A program made the position numbers and the translations under genes. Of a stretch of DNA of 64,000 bases, positions 1-8,246 are shown piece by piece. Below the pieces are notes generated by a model. That model saw only the letters and a program-made list of their open reading frames with translations. It ran no database searches and was not told where the DNA came from. This stretch comes from an uncultured Clostridia bacterium (lineage in GTDB: Bacteria > Bacillota > Clostridia > TANB77 > CAG-508). Positions within the stretch are counted from its first letter, which is position 1. Each line of letters begins with the position of its first letter. The stretch is from assembly GCA_948560265.1 (NCBI GenBank), contig CAOXTD010000001.1, forward strand, positions 124,001-188,000, written 5' to 3'.

Positions 1-1
1 T

Positions 2-718
2 GTTACTTACGTTCATGGAAATCATGATGAAATGCAAAGTATATTAACAGAATTGCAAATAGAAAAAGTAGATGGTATTTTATTAGACTTGGGTGTTTCT
101 TCTTATCAACTAGACGAAAGAAGCAGAGGCTTTAGTTATATGGGAGATAACCCATTGGATATGAGAATGGATACTTCTATAGGAATAACGGCTAAAGAAG
201 TAGTAAATCAATATTCAGAAGAAAAACTATCTAACATTCTTTGGAAATATGGAGAAGAAAAATTTAGCAGACAAATAGCAAAAAGTATTTGCAAAATGCG
301 TGCAAAAAAGGAAATTGAAACTACTAAAGAATTAGTAGAAATTATAGAAAATACTATTCCTAAATCAAATCAAAAAGACGGGCACCCAGCCAAAAGAACA
401 TTTCAAGCAATTCGAATTGAAGTAAATAATGAAATCGAACCATTATATCAAACCATTATTCAAAGTGTGCATTGTTTAAAAGAAAATGGAAGACTAGTAG
501 TGATTACATTTCATTCATTAGAAGATAGAGCAGTCAAAGAGGCAATGGTAGAATTACAAGGAAAATGTACTTGCCCAAAAGATTTACCATATTGCATTTG
601 TGGCTGTCAAAGTTTAGGCAAGGTTATTAACAAAAAGCCAATTGTAGCGTCAAGAGAAGAATTGGAAAGAAATACAAGGTCTAAAAGTGCAAAGGTAAGG
701 ATATTTGAGAGAAAATAG
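2..718 (+). CDS. rsmH: 16S rRNA (cytosine-1402-N4)-methyltransferase RsmH, 5'-truncated by the window
   Basis: This SAM-dependent enzyme methylates N4 of C1402 in the 16S rRNA decoding centre. The reading frame is open from base 2 (VTYVHGNHDEM), so the first ATG in the window is internal and roughly the first 70 residues lie upstream. Family motifs visible are GILLDLGVSSYQLD, RGFSY, PLDMRMD, HPAKRTFQAIRIEVN and ITFHSLEDR. A C-terminal CTCPKDLPYCICGC cysteine cluster is typical of Firmicutes members. It is followed by ftsL, the usual dcw order. Identification is firm; only the amino terminus is missing. Confidence 0.96.
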   Translation, partial: VTYVHGNHDEMQSILTELQIEKVDGILLDLGVSSYQLDERSRGFSYMGDNPLDMRMDTSIGITAKEVVNQYSEEKLSNILWKYGEEKFSRQIAKSICKMRAKKEIETTKELVEIIENTIPKSNQKDGHPAKRTFQAIRIEVNNEIEPLYQTIIQSVHCLKENGRLVVITFHSLEDRAVKEAMVELQGKCTCPKDLPYCICGCQSLGKVINKKPIVASREELERNTRSKSAKVRIFERK

Positions 719-752
719 AAATAGAGAAGCAAAAGAGAAGGAGGTGAAACTT

Positions 753-1277
753 ATGGCATATGCAACGAGAAGGGCAGGATATCAATATGAAACAAGCCCA
801 AGAAAATTAAAACCTGAATATGAACCACAGAAAAGTCCATATAGTAAAAAGAAGAGTTCTACATTAAAGCAAAAAGAAAAAGAACAAAAACCAAAAGAAA
901 AAAGACACTTAAAGCCAAAGGTAAAAGTAGTGTTATATGTATTGATGGGTTTTGGAATTTTATTTGCCATAAGTTATCGAAACTCCCTTATTACAGCAAA
1001 TTTTAACAAAAAAGAAGATATGAAAAAAGAATTAAGTGTTTTGCAAAAAGAAAATGCACAATTACAGATTAGTATTCAAAACAGTTTAAATTTAGCTAAT
1101 GTAGAAAAATCAGCAACAGCGATGCTAGGAATGAAAAAGCTAGATGATTCACAAAAAGTATATGTGAACCTTCCTAAAAAAGATTATGTAGAACCAGCCA
1201 GTGAACAAATTGTAGTAACAGAGGAAAAGAGTTGGCTTCAAAATATAATAGATGGAATTACAAGTTTATTTAAATAA
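753..1277 (+). CDS. ftsL: FtsL-like septum-formation membrane protein
   Basis: Small bitopic protein expected to join the FtsL/DivIC/FtsB division complex. The first ~65 residues are a very basic, Lys/Pro-rich cytoplasmic tail, followed by one transmembrane helix (VLYVLMGFGILFAISY) and an external coiled coil with heptad leucines ending in an Asp/Lys-rich tail. The ATG at 753 is chosen because AAGGAGGTG sits 6 nt upstream; a longer reading frame from 705 would overlap rsmH and lacks a site. Assignment rests on topology and position behind rsmH, because FtsL sequences diverge strongly. It is the last dcw gene before an 18.9-kb interruption. Confidence 0.8.
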   Translation: MAYATRRAGYQYETSPRKLKPEYEPQKSPYSKKKSSTLKQKEKEQKPKEKRHLKPKVKVVLYVLMGFGILFAISYRNSLITANFNKKEDMKKELSVLQKENAQLQISIQNSLNLANVEKSATAMLGMKKLDDSQKVYVNLPKKDYVEPASEQIVVTEEKSWLQNIIDGITSLFK

Positions 1278-1280
1278 AGG

Positions 1281-1315
1281 ACAATAGGAATATAAAAATT
1301 TCTATTGTTTTTTTA
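1281..1315 (+). terminator. Intrinsic terminator after ftsL
   Basis: An ACAATAGGAA / TTTCTATTGT hairpin with a short A/T loop is followed by seven T residues. It ends the rsmH-ftsL unit and separates it from the accessory block. Confidence 0.8.
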
Positions 1316-1340
1316 TTTAGACTTCTAGAATAGAAATACA

Positions 1341-1369
1341 TTGACTTGCATATAGAATTGTAATAAAAT
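1341..1369 (+). promoter_or_regulatory. SigA-type promoter for the O-acetyltransferase pair
   Basis: TTGACT, 17-bp spacer, TAAAAT; about 34 bp upstream of the chosen start at 1403. Confidence 0.7.
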
Positions 1370-1402
1370 CAAGTAGAAATGAAAGAAAAAAGAGGGGAAA
1401 TA

Positions 1403-2701
1403 ATGGGGAGACATTCACAAACAAAAGCACAAAAAAAGAAGAGTATTTTGATTAATCTTGTTTTTTTATTAGCTAGTTTTATTGTCATATTTGGTTTTAC
1501 AATTGCTATCTGGATAAGAGGACAACAAGAGGAATCTATTATAGAAAATAGACCACTAGCAAAGTTTCCAAGGTTTAGTTTAACTGATTTTTTTCAAGGA
1601 AAATATCAAGATGATTTAGAAAAGAGTTTATCTGACCAAATGCTTTGGTCACAAAGTATCAAAACAGCTATGACAAGTAGAAAATCAGAATTAATAGGAG
1701 AATGGCAAAAAAAACTAGTAGCCAATATAGAGGAAGAAGAACCACTAACAGAAGAGGAGACACAAAATCAAACCATAGATAGCAAAGTTGAGGAGAAACC
1801 AAAAGAGGTAAGAAAAATAAAATACATGCCAATTTCAGGTGGAAATGTATATCATTACGGAGATTCACATTACATGGTATTCAAATGTAGAAGTTTGAAA
1901 AATGCAAAAAGTAAAATTGATGAAATGGCACAGTCTTACCAAAAACATTTTAAAGATATTGATTCTTATTTCTATTTTGTTAATATTAGTAAATCCATAG
2001 ATTTTAACAAAGTAGACGAAACAGAAAATGAGTTTTTAACTTATATTAAGCAAGCATTTTCAGATTTTCAATGTAATGGACTAAAAATAGATAGTTATGA
2101 ACAATATATGGATTATTTTTATGAAACAGACCATCATTGGAATTACAAAGGTTCTTATCAAGGATATAAAGATGTGATAAGTTTGATGTTACCAGAAGAA
2201 AAGGTGTTAGAGCCAATTGAAACCAAAACTTTCGATACTTATTATTATGGTTCAAATGCAAGAACAACAGCAGTGTATACGAACAAAGAAAAATTTACAG
2301 TATATGATTTTAAAATTCCTAAGCACACAACATATGTCAATGGATCAGTGTCAGGATATGGCAATAGAGATATGTACTACAATAATGGATATTCTACAGA
2401 AAAGGGTTACAATCATTATGGTGCTTTCTATGGAGGAGACTTTGCAGAAGTATCTTTTGATTTTAAACAGCCAGAAAAAGAGAATTTATTAGTCATTGCA
2501 CCATCATATTCTAATGCAATTAACAAATTAGTAGCAAGTCACTTTAATAAAACTTACTATATTGATTTAAGACATTATCAAAATACTTATGGAAAAGCAT
2601 TTAATCCAGAAGAGTTTTGTAGGAAAAACAAAATCGGTAAATTCTTATTCTTAATTAGCATTGACCACTTAACAAATGGAAACTTTGAACTTGCAAATTA
2701 A
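1403..2701 (+). CDS. DHHW-family (AlgX/AlgJ-like) secreted O-acetylation protein
   Basis: Extracellular protein anchored by one N-terminal transmembrane helix (residues ~12-38). Its GDSHYMVFK segment and the later TDHHWNYKG motif mark the DHHW/AlgJ-AlgX family, SGNH-like enzymes that transfer acetyl groups to cell-surface polymers. ATG 1403 is preferred over the in-frame ATG at 1379 because AGAGGGGA lies just upstream. A Glu/Gln-rich linker (~105-145) separates anchor and catalytic part. The next gene, 21 bp downstream, is the matching membrane acyl-transfer protein, so the two probably form one O-acetylation machine. The acceptor polymer is not known. Confidence 0.85.
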   Translation: MGRHSQTKAQKKKSILINLVFLLASFIVIFGFTIAIWIRGQQEESIIENRPLAKFPRFSLTDFFQGKYQDDLEKSLSDQMLWSQSIKTAMTSRKSELIGEWQKKLVANIEEEEPLTEEETQNQTIDSKVEEKPKEVRKIKYMPISGGNVYHYGDSHYMVFKCRSLKNAKSKIDEMAQSYQKHFKDIDSYFYFVNISKSIDFNKVDETENEFLTYIKQAFSDFQCNGLKIDSYEQYMDYFYETDHHWNYKGSYQGYKDVISLMLPEEKVLEPIETKTFDTYYYGSNARTTAVYTNKEKFTVYDFKIPKHTTYVNGSVSGYGNRDMYYNNGYSTEKGYNHYGAFYGGDFAEVSFDFKQPEKENLLVIAPSYSNAINKLVASHFNKTYYIDLRHYQNTYGKAFNPEEFCRKNKIGKFLFLISIDHLTNGNFELAN

Positions 2702-2722
2702 CGAAGATAAAGGGGAACAAAT

Positions 2723-4120
2723 ATGGTATTTAGTAGTTTCACATTTTTATTCATTTTCTTACCACTGGTACTTTTAACCTACTTTTTAGCAAAGAAAAGG
2801 CAATTGCGTAATATTGTATTACTTGTTTTTTCACTCATCTTCTATGCTTGGGGAGAGCCAGTTTATGTAATTTTAATGTTACTATCTATTATTGTCAATT
2901 ACTTTATAGCACTGAAAATAGAGAGAAGAAAAAGGGGAAAAAAGAAGTGGATGATAATAGATGTCATCTTTAATTTAGGTGTAATTGGCTTCTTCAAATA
3001 TGGAAACTTTATCATACAGAATATCAATGGTATTTTTCATAGCAATATAGGGGAAATGAATTTAGCTTTGCCAATTGGCATTAGTTTTTATACCTTCCAA
3101 GTATTATCCTATGTAATCGATGTCTACCGCAAAACTGTACCAGCACAAAAGAGTATGGTTAACCTAGGAATGTATGTGACCCTATTTCCTCAATTAATAG
3201 CAGGTCCAATTGTAAGGTATGAAACAGTAGCAGAAGAAATAGAAAACAGAAAAGAAAACTTTAGCGAAGTAGTAGAAGGTTTAAAAAGATTTTTTATAGG
3301 GCTTGGGAAGAAGGTTTTAATTGCCAATCAAATGGCATTAATTGCAGATACCATTTATGGTGGAGATTTAGCAAACACAGGAACAGTAAGTTTATGGTTA
3401 GCAGCTATTAGTTATACTTTGCAAATCTACTTTGACTTTAGTGGCTATTCAGATATGGCAATTGGACTAGGTAGAATGTTTGGCTTCCACTTCCTAGAGA
3501 ATTTTAACTATCCATACATTGCCAAAAGCATCACAGACTTTTGGAGAAGGTGGCATATCTCACTCTCCACTTGGTTTAGAGATTATGTGTATATTCCATT
3601 AGGAGGAAATCGTGTAAGTACATTAAAATGGCTAAGAAATATTTTAGTAGTGTGGTTATTAACAGGCTTATGGCATGGTGCTTCTTGGAACTTTATTTTA
3701 TGGGGAGTATATTATGGTGTAATTCTTATAATAGAGAAGGTGTTTTTAGGCAGAATAATTGAAAAATTACCAAAAGTTTTGCAACATATTTATGCTTTGT
3801 TCTTTATCATTATTGGTTGGGTAATCTTTCGTGTAGAGGATTTTTCACAAATGGGAATAGTACTTCAAAAAATGTTTACCTGGCAAGCTTCAAGTATAAT
3901 AGATAATATTATTTTGAACTTCGATATCTTTTCCTCTTTACCATATATTTTAATAGGTATTATAGGAAGTATGCCACTTTGGACAAAGGTAAGAGAAAAA
4001 AGAAAACAAACAAATTCTTATTTGATAGTATCTAATCTATGGAGTTTTGGAATTTTCATGTTATCTATATGCTTTTTATTAGTAGCAACTTATAACCCAT
4101 TTATTTATTTTAGATTTTAA
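2723..4120 (+). CDS. MBOAT-family membrane O-acyltransferase (AlgI/DltB-like)
   Basis: Polytopic membrane protein (465 aa, about ten hydrophobic segments) of the membrane-bound O-acyltransferase family. Recognisable motifs are PIGISFYTFQVLSYVIDVYR, QLIAGPIVRY, DFSGYSDMAIGLGRMFG, FWRRWHISLSTWFRDYVYIP and the WHGASWNFILWG segment with the conserved histidine. AlgI-type proteins move acyl groups across the membrane to a secreted partner, here the upstream DHHW protein. The pair shares the promoter at 1341. Substrate is inferred to be a surface polysaccharide; AlgI and DltB relatives cannot be separated by this motif reading, but the absence of dltA/C genes nearby argues against teichoic acid D-alanylation. 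Confidence 0.92.
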   Translation: MVFSSFTFLFIFLPLVLLTYFLAKKRQLRNIVLLVFSLIFYAWGEPVYVILMLLSIIVNYFIALKIERRKRGKKKWMIIDVIFNLGVIGFFKYGNFIIQNINGIFHSNIGEMNLALPIGISFYTFQVLSYVIDVYRKTVPAQKSMVNLGMYVTLFPQLIAGPIVRYETVAEEIENRKENFSEVVEGLKRFFIGLGKKVLIANQMALIADTIYGGDLANTGTVSLWLAAISYTLQIYFDFSGYSDMAIGLGRMFGFHFLENFNYPYIAKSITDFWRRWHISLSTWFRDYVYIPLGGNRVSTLKWLRNILVVWLLTGLWHGASWNFILWGVYYGVILIIEKVFLGRIIEKLPKVLQHIYALFFIIIGWVIFRVEDFSQMGIVLQKMFTWQASSIIDNIILNFDIFSSLPYILIGIIGSMPLWTKVREKRKQTNSYLIVSNLWSFGIFMLSICFLLVATYNPFIYFRF

Positions 4121-4128
4121 AACAAAAA

Positions 4129-4163
4129 CGACTAGTAATTAGAATTATTAGTCGCTTTATTTT
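4129..4163 (+). terminator. Intrinsic terminator after the O-acyltransferase gene
   Basis: Near-perfect CGACTAGTAATT / AATTATTAGTCG hairpin followed by a T-rich tract. Confidence 0.8.
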
Positions 4164-4172
4164 ATAGAAAAA

Positions 4173-4227
4173 TGTCGATTTTTGTCATACGAAATCTCTT
4201 GCAAAAGACGACAATAATGACTATAAT
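4173..4227 (+). promoter_or_regulatory. SigA-type promoter with Spo0A-like box
   Basis: TTGCAA (4199-4204), 17-bp spacer, TATAAT (4222-4227). Upstream lie TGTCGAT (4173-4179, one base off the 0A box TGTCGAA) and GTCATACGAAA. The same arrangement recurs at 32561-32624. Confidence 0.65.
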
Positions 4228-4292
4228 ATGTTTATATTTTTTAGTCAATCTATTTTTATTCTATTACTAAATTTATTTCATAGGAGAATTTT

Positions 4293-5138
4293 ATGTCAAA
4301 ACCATGTTTTAGTTCAAAGAAGATGTTATCACCAAAATTAGATATTGTATTTCAAGCTCTATTTGGAGATGTAGGAAGTGAAAAAATTACAGGAAGATTT
4401 TTACGAAGCATTTTAAAACAGGAAGTTAGTGAGGTAGACTTAAGTCAAAATATAGTACTAAGGAGAGAGCAAGAAGACGATAAATTAGGTATCTTAGATA
4501 TTATTGCTAAAGTAAATGAAAAAGAATATTGTAATATAGAAATGCAATTAGTGGACACAGGAGAAATTAGAGAAAGAATATTATATTATTGGAGTAAGAT
4601 ATATGCAAGGCAATTGAAAAAGGGACAGAAATATAGAGAATTAGAGAAGACAATAGTAATTTTAATAGCTAATTTTGAAATAAAAGGGTTAGAAGATTTA
4701 AAATATCATACAGAATGGAAAATTATGGATAAAGAAACTCAAAAAGTAATCTTGACAGATAAGTTCGAGTTGCGTATAATAGAATTACCAAAAATAAAAG
4801 AGGAGGAACAAGAAGAATTAATCGATTGGCTACTCTTTTTGGAAAATCCGCAATCTGAAAGGGTGAAAACAAAAATGGAAGAAAATGAAGAGTTGAAAGA
4901 AGCAGTAGAGAAGTTAGAAGGAATGAGCGAAGATGATTATATGCAAAGAATAGCAGACTTAAGGGAAAAGGCTATATTAGACTATAATAGTGGAATGGAT
5001 ACAGCATTAAGAAAAGGAATAGCTGAGGGAGAAAAAAAGGCAAAATTAGAAACTGCTAAAAAAATGTTAGAAAAAGGAATGAATATAGATACAATTGCAG
5101 AAGTAACAGGATTAAGTAAAGAAGAAATAGTATCCTAA
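4293..5138 (+). CDS. Rpn-family recombination-promoting nuclease / PD-(D/E)XK transposase-like protein
   Basis: 281-residue protein of the Rpn (PD-(D/E)XK nuclease family transposase) group. It shows the typical opening LSPKLDIVFQALFGD, a DDKLGILDIIAKV strand carrying the catalytic Asp, and IEMQLVD carrying the Glu-x-Gln signature. The C-terminal third is a charged helical region ending in a helix-turn-helix-like IAEVTGLSKEEIVS tail. Rpn proteins in enteric bacteria promote RecA-independent recombination; relatives are numerous in gut Firmicutes, where their role is unclear. The gene stands alone between two terminators, under a promoter with a Spo0A-like box. Confidence 0.85.
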   Translation: MSKPCFSSKKMLSPKLDIVFQALFGDVGSEKITGRFLRSILKQEVSEVDLSQNIVLRREQEDDKLGILDIIAKVNEKEYCNIEMQLVDTGEIRERILYYWSKIYARQLKKGQKYRELEKTIVILIANFEIKGLEDLKYHTEWKIMDKETQKVILTDKFELRIIELPKIKEEEQEELIDWLLFLENPQSERVKTKMEENEELKEAVEKLEGMSEDDYMQRIADLREKAILDYNSGMDTALRKGIAEGEKKAKLETAKKMLEKGMNIDTIAEVTGLSKEEIVS

Positions 5139-5155
5139 TTGAAGAGGATGAAAGA

Positions 5156-5195
5156 AGACAATAATTGCTACAAGATTTGCAATTATTGTCTTTTA
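5156..5195 (+). terminator. Intrinsic terminator after the Rpn-like gene
   Basis: Perfect AGACAATAATTGC / GCAATTATTGTCT stem with a TACAAGATTT loop and following T-rich tract. Confidence 0.85.
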
Positions 5196-5227
5196 TGTTA
5201 TGATAGGAAAAGAAAGCGAGAAAACGT

Positions 5228-6136
5228 ATGAGAGAAATTAATAAACAAGAATTACATAGCATTTTTCAAGGAATTGCAAATAAAAATGAAAAGGAATTTA
5301 ATCAGTTTTATGAGAAATATCATTTGCTAGTTTATCGTATTGCATTTTCCATTTTGAAGAATAAGGAAGATAGTGAGGATATCAAACAACAAGTGCTTTT
5401 GAAGATATGGAAAATGGAGAAAGAAAAGTTGCCAACAAGTAATGAAGCTAGTTGGTTATATACCCTAACAAAAAACGAAGCCTTAAATCATCTAAGAAGT
5501 CACAAAAAAGAAATAGATATTGATGATATTTATTACATAGCTGATGAAAAACAAGAATTAGACCAGATAATAGACAAAGACAGCTATCATAAAGTAATTG
5601 CAAAATTAAACCAACAAGAGCAAGAAATTGTATCTCTTAAGATACTATCTAAACTTTCCTTTAAAGAAATAGCGCAGGTGTTACATATGCCGATTAGTAC
5701 AGTGCAATGGAAATATTATAAATCATTATACACCTTAAGAATATTACTAGGTAACCTAACTATTTTGATTGTATCTGTTTTAAGTTTACAAATAGGAAGG
5801 ACCGCTAAAGGTGGACCAGTTTTTTCAATATTACCAGAAAAGAATAAGGAAGACAATGTAGGAGAAATGGAAAGCACTGGAAATGAAAGTGTAAAAGGGG
5901 ATAATTTAACAAATGTAATGCCAGATGTTAGTGAAATAATAGAGAAAGACCCGATAGAGGAAAATACGATAAAAAATGAAACAATACAGCCTGATATTCC
6001 TCAAAATGTAGTAACTTATTCCAAAACGCAAATTGGTTTGCTTGGCGTTACAGTGATTAGTTTCATTTTCACTATTATTTTTTCAATTATTTTTATTAAA
6101 CACCAACAAAATGCAAGAAAAAAAGTGTCTAAATAG
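5228..6136 (+). CDS. ECF-like RNA polymerase sigma factor with C-terminal membrane extension
   Basis: Residues ~1-85 form a sigma-2 domain (FYEKYHLLVYRIAFSILKN, DSEDIKQQVLLKIW) and ~120-170 a sigma-4 helix-turn-helix (LSFKEIAQVLHMPISTVQWK). Normal ECF factors stop there at about 170-190 residues. This one continues with a hydrophobic segment (~177-192), an acidic linker and a second clear transmembrane helix (~268-292), so it appears tethered to the membrane. It is followed 24 bp downstream by a membrane-anchored protein with no separate anti-sigma gene. Regulation by release from the membrane is an inference. Confidence 0.85.
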   Translation: MREINKQELHSIFQGIANKNEKEFNQFYEKYHLLVYRIAFSILKNKEDSEDIKQQVLLKIWKMEKEKLPTSNEASWLYTLTKNEALNHLRSHKKEIDIDDIYYIADEKQELDQIIDKDSYHKVIAKLNQQEQEIVSLKILSKLSFKEIAQVLHMPISTVQWKYYKSLYTLRILLGNLTILIVSVLSLQIGRTAKGGPVFSILPEKNKEDNVGEMESTGNESVKGDNLTNVMPDVSEIIEKDPIEENTIKNETIQPDIPQNVVTYSKTQIGLLGVTVISFIFTIIFSIIFIKHQQNARKKVSK

Positions 6137-6160
6137 TAGAAAGGTTAAAATGGTGAGAAT

Positions 6161-7420
6161 ATGAAAAATGTATGGAAATTAATCATTGCAATGCTAATAG
6201 TGATAGTTGTTCTGCTAGGAATGTTATATGTTATTGACACAAATAGAATGAAACAAAATAAAGCAGTTTTATTTAGCACTTGGGGAAAGAAATATGGTAA
6301 GCCAACAGAAAAGGAAAACAAAAATGGAGATGATAATAGTACAGAATATTCTATAGAACAAGCAATTCAAGAGGGATGTTTTGTGATAACAAATGATAAT
6401 AAACTTTATAACAAAGACAAACTAGATAGATTTATAAAGAATACAGATATTAATGCAAAAAATAGAAAAGAAGACAAGATTAAAATTGTGCAATATACCA
6501 AAGAAGGAGATCCTATTATCACAGAATTAAGTTACCAAATAAAAGATGAAACATATTTGTTTAAAGGAGAACAAGTTAATGAAACTACTTATGTTTTAAA
6601 AGTAGATAACACAAGGGATAAATTGGCAGCAGAAGATGACAGAAAAATAATAATAGATGAGGACATACCAGGGCAGTTCTTTGGAATAGGAGAAAGAAAA
6701 GAAGGAAAAACTATCCATGTTGAGCTAGCTTTATGTGCAATAATAGAGTATGCAACAAAAGAGGCAAAACAATATAAAACTATTGAAGTTTGCAGTTATT
6801 CAAGTGACAGTGAAAGACTTGAAAATCAGTCATTTTATGGAACCGTAATAGAGTCTAAGCAAGACTATATTATAGTAGAGCCAAGAGAAGGGGAAACTAT
6901 TAGAAAATCAGCTGATAAAATTTCTATTAGTTTAGGAAAAAATAGTGATGTAATATATGCAATTGGAACAAATATAAAGGTAACTTATACAGGAGAAATC
7001 ATGGAAACATATCCAACCCAAATAGTTGCGACTAATATTGAATTAAAATCTGCTGAAAATTTTGAAATAAAATTTTATGATAAACATCCTCAAACAGATA
7101 ATAAAATTGGTAAAATTTTAGAAAAATCAGAAACCAAGCAATATGATTATAATATTTATAGTTATGATGGAACTGTTAATATTATAATTGATGGAGAAGA
7201 AATGTCCTTCAGAAAAGCTTTATTAGAAAATAAAATTACAATGAACGAAGTTTTACAAAAAGCAAATCAAGATATTCCAAATGCAATTATCTATAAAGAT
7301 GGAGGAAGTATGGAATATCATTATAAGGATTATACGATTATAAAATGCCACACAGAAGCGGGAAATAGAGATGTGTATATAGGTGGACCAAAATTAAATA
7401 TTAATGATTTAAGTTTATAA
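6161..7420 (+). CDS. Membrane-anchored extracytoplasmic protein with DUF4362- and DUF3221-like parts
   Basis: 419 residues. One N-terminal transmembrane anchor (~5-26), then FSTWGKKYGKP, a DUF4362-like region (~60-205; the KDKIKIVQYTKEGDPIITEL stretch is characteristic) and a middle DUF3221-like beta segment (~225-290; FYGTVIESKQDYIIVEP). The C-terminal 120 residues are not recognised. It follows the membrane sigma factor gene by 24 bp with no terminator between, so both are likely cotranscribed; it may sense or transmit an envelope signal. Domain names are from memory of family sequence and should be confirmed by profile search. Confidence 0.6.
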   Translation: MKNVWKLIIAMLIVIVVLLGMLYVIDTNRMKQNKAVLFSTWGKKYGKPTEKENKNGDDNSTEYSIEQAIQEGCFVITNDNKLYNKDKLDRFIKNTDINAKNRKEDKIKIVQYTKEGDPIITELSYQIKDETYLFKGEQVNETTYVLKVDNTRDKLAAEDDRKIIIDEDIPGQFFGIGERKEGKTIHVELALCAIIEYATKEAKQYKTIEVCSYSSDSERLENQSFYGTVIESKQDYIIVEPREGETIRKSADKISISLGKNSDVIYAIGTNIKVTYTGEIMETYPTQIVATNIELKSAENFEIKFYDKHPQTDNKIGKILEKSETKQYDYNIYSYDGTVNIIIDGEEMSFRKALLENKITMNEVLQKANQDIPNAIIYKDGGSMEYHYKDYTIIKCHTEAGNRDVYIGGPKLNINDLSL

Positions 7421-7424
7421 AAGA

Positions 7425-7455
7425 AAAAGTCTTCAATATGAAGACTTTTCTTTTG
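7425..7455. terminator. Bidirectional terminator between convergent genes
   Basis: Perfect 10-bp stem AAAAGTCTTC / GAAGACTTTT with AATAT loop. It serves the plus-strand gene ending at 7420 and the minus-strand SOD-like gene ending at 7459. Confidence 0.85.
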
Positions 7456-7458
7456 TGC

Positions 7459-7909
7459 CTAAGCTTTAATCTTACCACAGGCAATTTTGGTTCCCGAATT
7501 ACCGGCTTGGCTGAGTAGTAAAATCATCAGGCATATCATGTATAATCACTACTTTTCCCATAATATCTTTTATTTTAAACCTATTAATTAGAACACTCAT
7601 GTAAGCCTTACCGTTATTTTCAATTAAAGGAGGTAAATCTCCCATATGAAAAGGATGTGGACATTTAGTAGGATTTAAATGAGACTTTGCATTTGCAAAT
7701 TCATCAGTTGCATTTCCTGTGCAAGAAGTTCCATCATGAATATGAAGACCAAAAAAACGACCAGTGCAATTAGTCTTAGATTGTGGCAATCCATTTATTT
7801 TGGCAGTTACTAAAACGCCTTTTTTTGTTTCTTTAAAAGTAACAGTTCCATCTATATTAGGGTAATTTTTTCCACCTTTGATATGTGCTTTAGCATCGTA
7901 AAAAAACAT
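7459..7909 (-). CDS. Cu/Zn superoxide dismutase-like protein (needs one CGG +1 shift)
   Basis: Sod_Cu-like beta barrel, predicted cytoplasmic because no signal peptide is present. It shows GLHIHDG (copper-site histidines), HPFHMGDLPP and IIHDMPDDFTTQPS. ATG 7909 has TAGGAGG upstream. In the plain frame the protein ends at CGG TAA (7504-7499), losing the last 15 residues. Dropping the C at 7504 continues as GNSGTKIACGKIKA and stops at TAG 7461-7459. That tail is the conserved Cu/Zn-SOD terminus, with the family's second disulfide cysteine in IACG. Full length with the shift is 150 aa. One of ten sites of the same kind in this window. Confidence 0.9.
7502..7504 (-). other. CGG +1 recoding site in the SOD-like gene
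   Basis: Frame reads AGC CGG TAA; reading AGC C GGT AAT gives the expected S-G-N. Zero-frame stop follows the CGG immediately. Confidence 0.85.
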
Positions 7910-8177
7910 ACACTTGCCTCCTATCTATTACATCATATGCTATAGTGTCATAAAATGTGAAAGCTTGTCAGCTCTTTTGGTATAAAATAGAAACTTGACT
8001 ATTTTATGATAATATAGGGAAGCTTAGGTTTTCTGGGATTTTGATAGCTATTTTGTAAAATAGTATTAACATTTGTAAACAAAAGTTAATAGATTTGTAA
8101 ACAAACAGTAAAAAAGGCAAAAGCTAAGCATGCGTAAGTAATAATAGGTAATGGAAAAAATAAGAAATTTAGACTTC
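7910..8177. other. Intergenic region upstream of the surface-protein cassette
   Basis: About 270 bp without a gene. It holds the SOD ribosome binding site, a 33-bp sequence also found before spoVD (7939-7971), a CTATTTT/AAAATAG dyad near 8050, and two direct copies of ATTTGTAAACAAA (8071-8083 and 8093-8105) set 22 bp apart. The last pair suggests a regulator binding on one face of the helix upstream of the promoter at 8178. Confidence 0.6.
7939..7971 (+). repeat. 33-bp direct repeat, copy 1 (copy 2 at 20084-20116)
   Basis: Identical 33-base sequence starting GCTATAGTGTCATAAAATG occurs upstream of spoVD in the same orientation. Beyond it both copies share TAAAATAGAAAC after a variable gap. 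The two copies bracket the 12-kb surface-protein cassette. Confidence 0.9.
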
Positions 8178-8207
8178 TTGAAGTATTAAACAAGAAAGTG
8201 CTATAAT
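8178..8207 (+). promoter_or_regulatory. SigA-type promoter for the surface-protein cassette
   Basis: TTGAAG, 18-bp spacer, TATAAT, about 40 bp before the start codon at 8247. Confidence 0.65.
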
Positions 8208-8246
8208 AGAAATAATAGTATATATAAAGAAAAGGAATGTGATATT

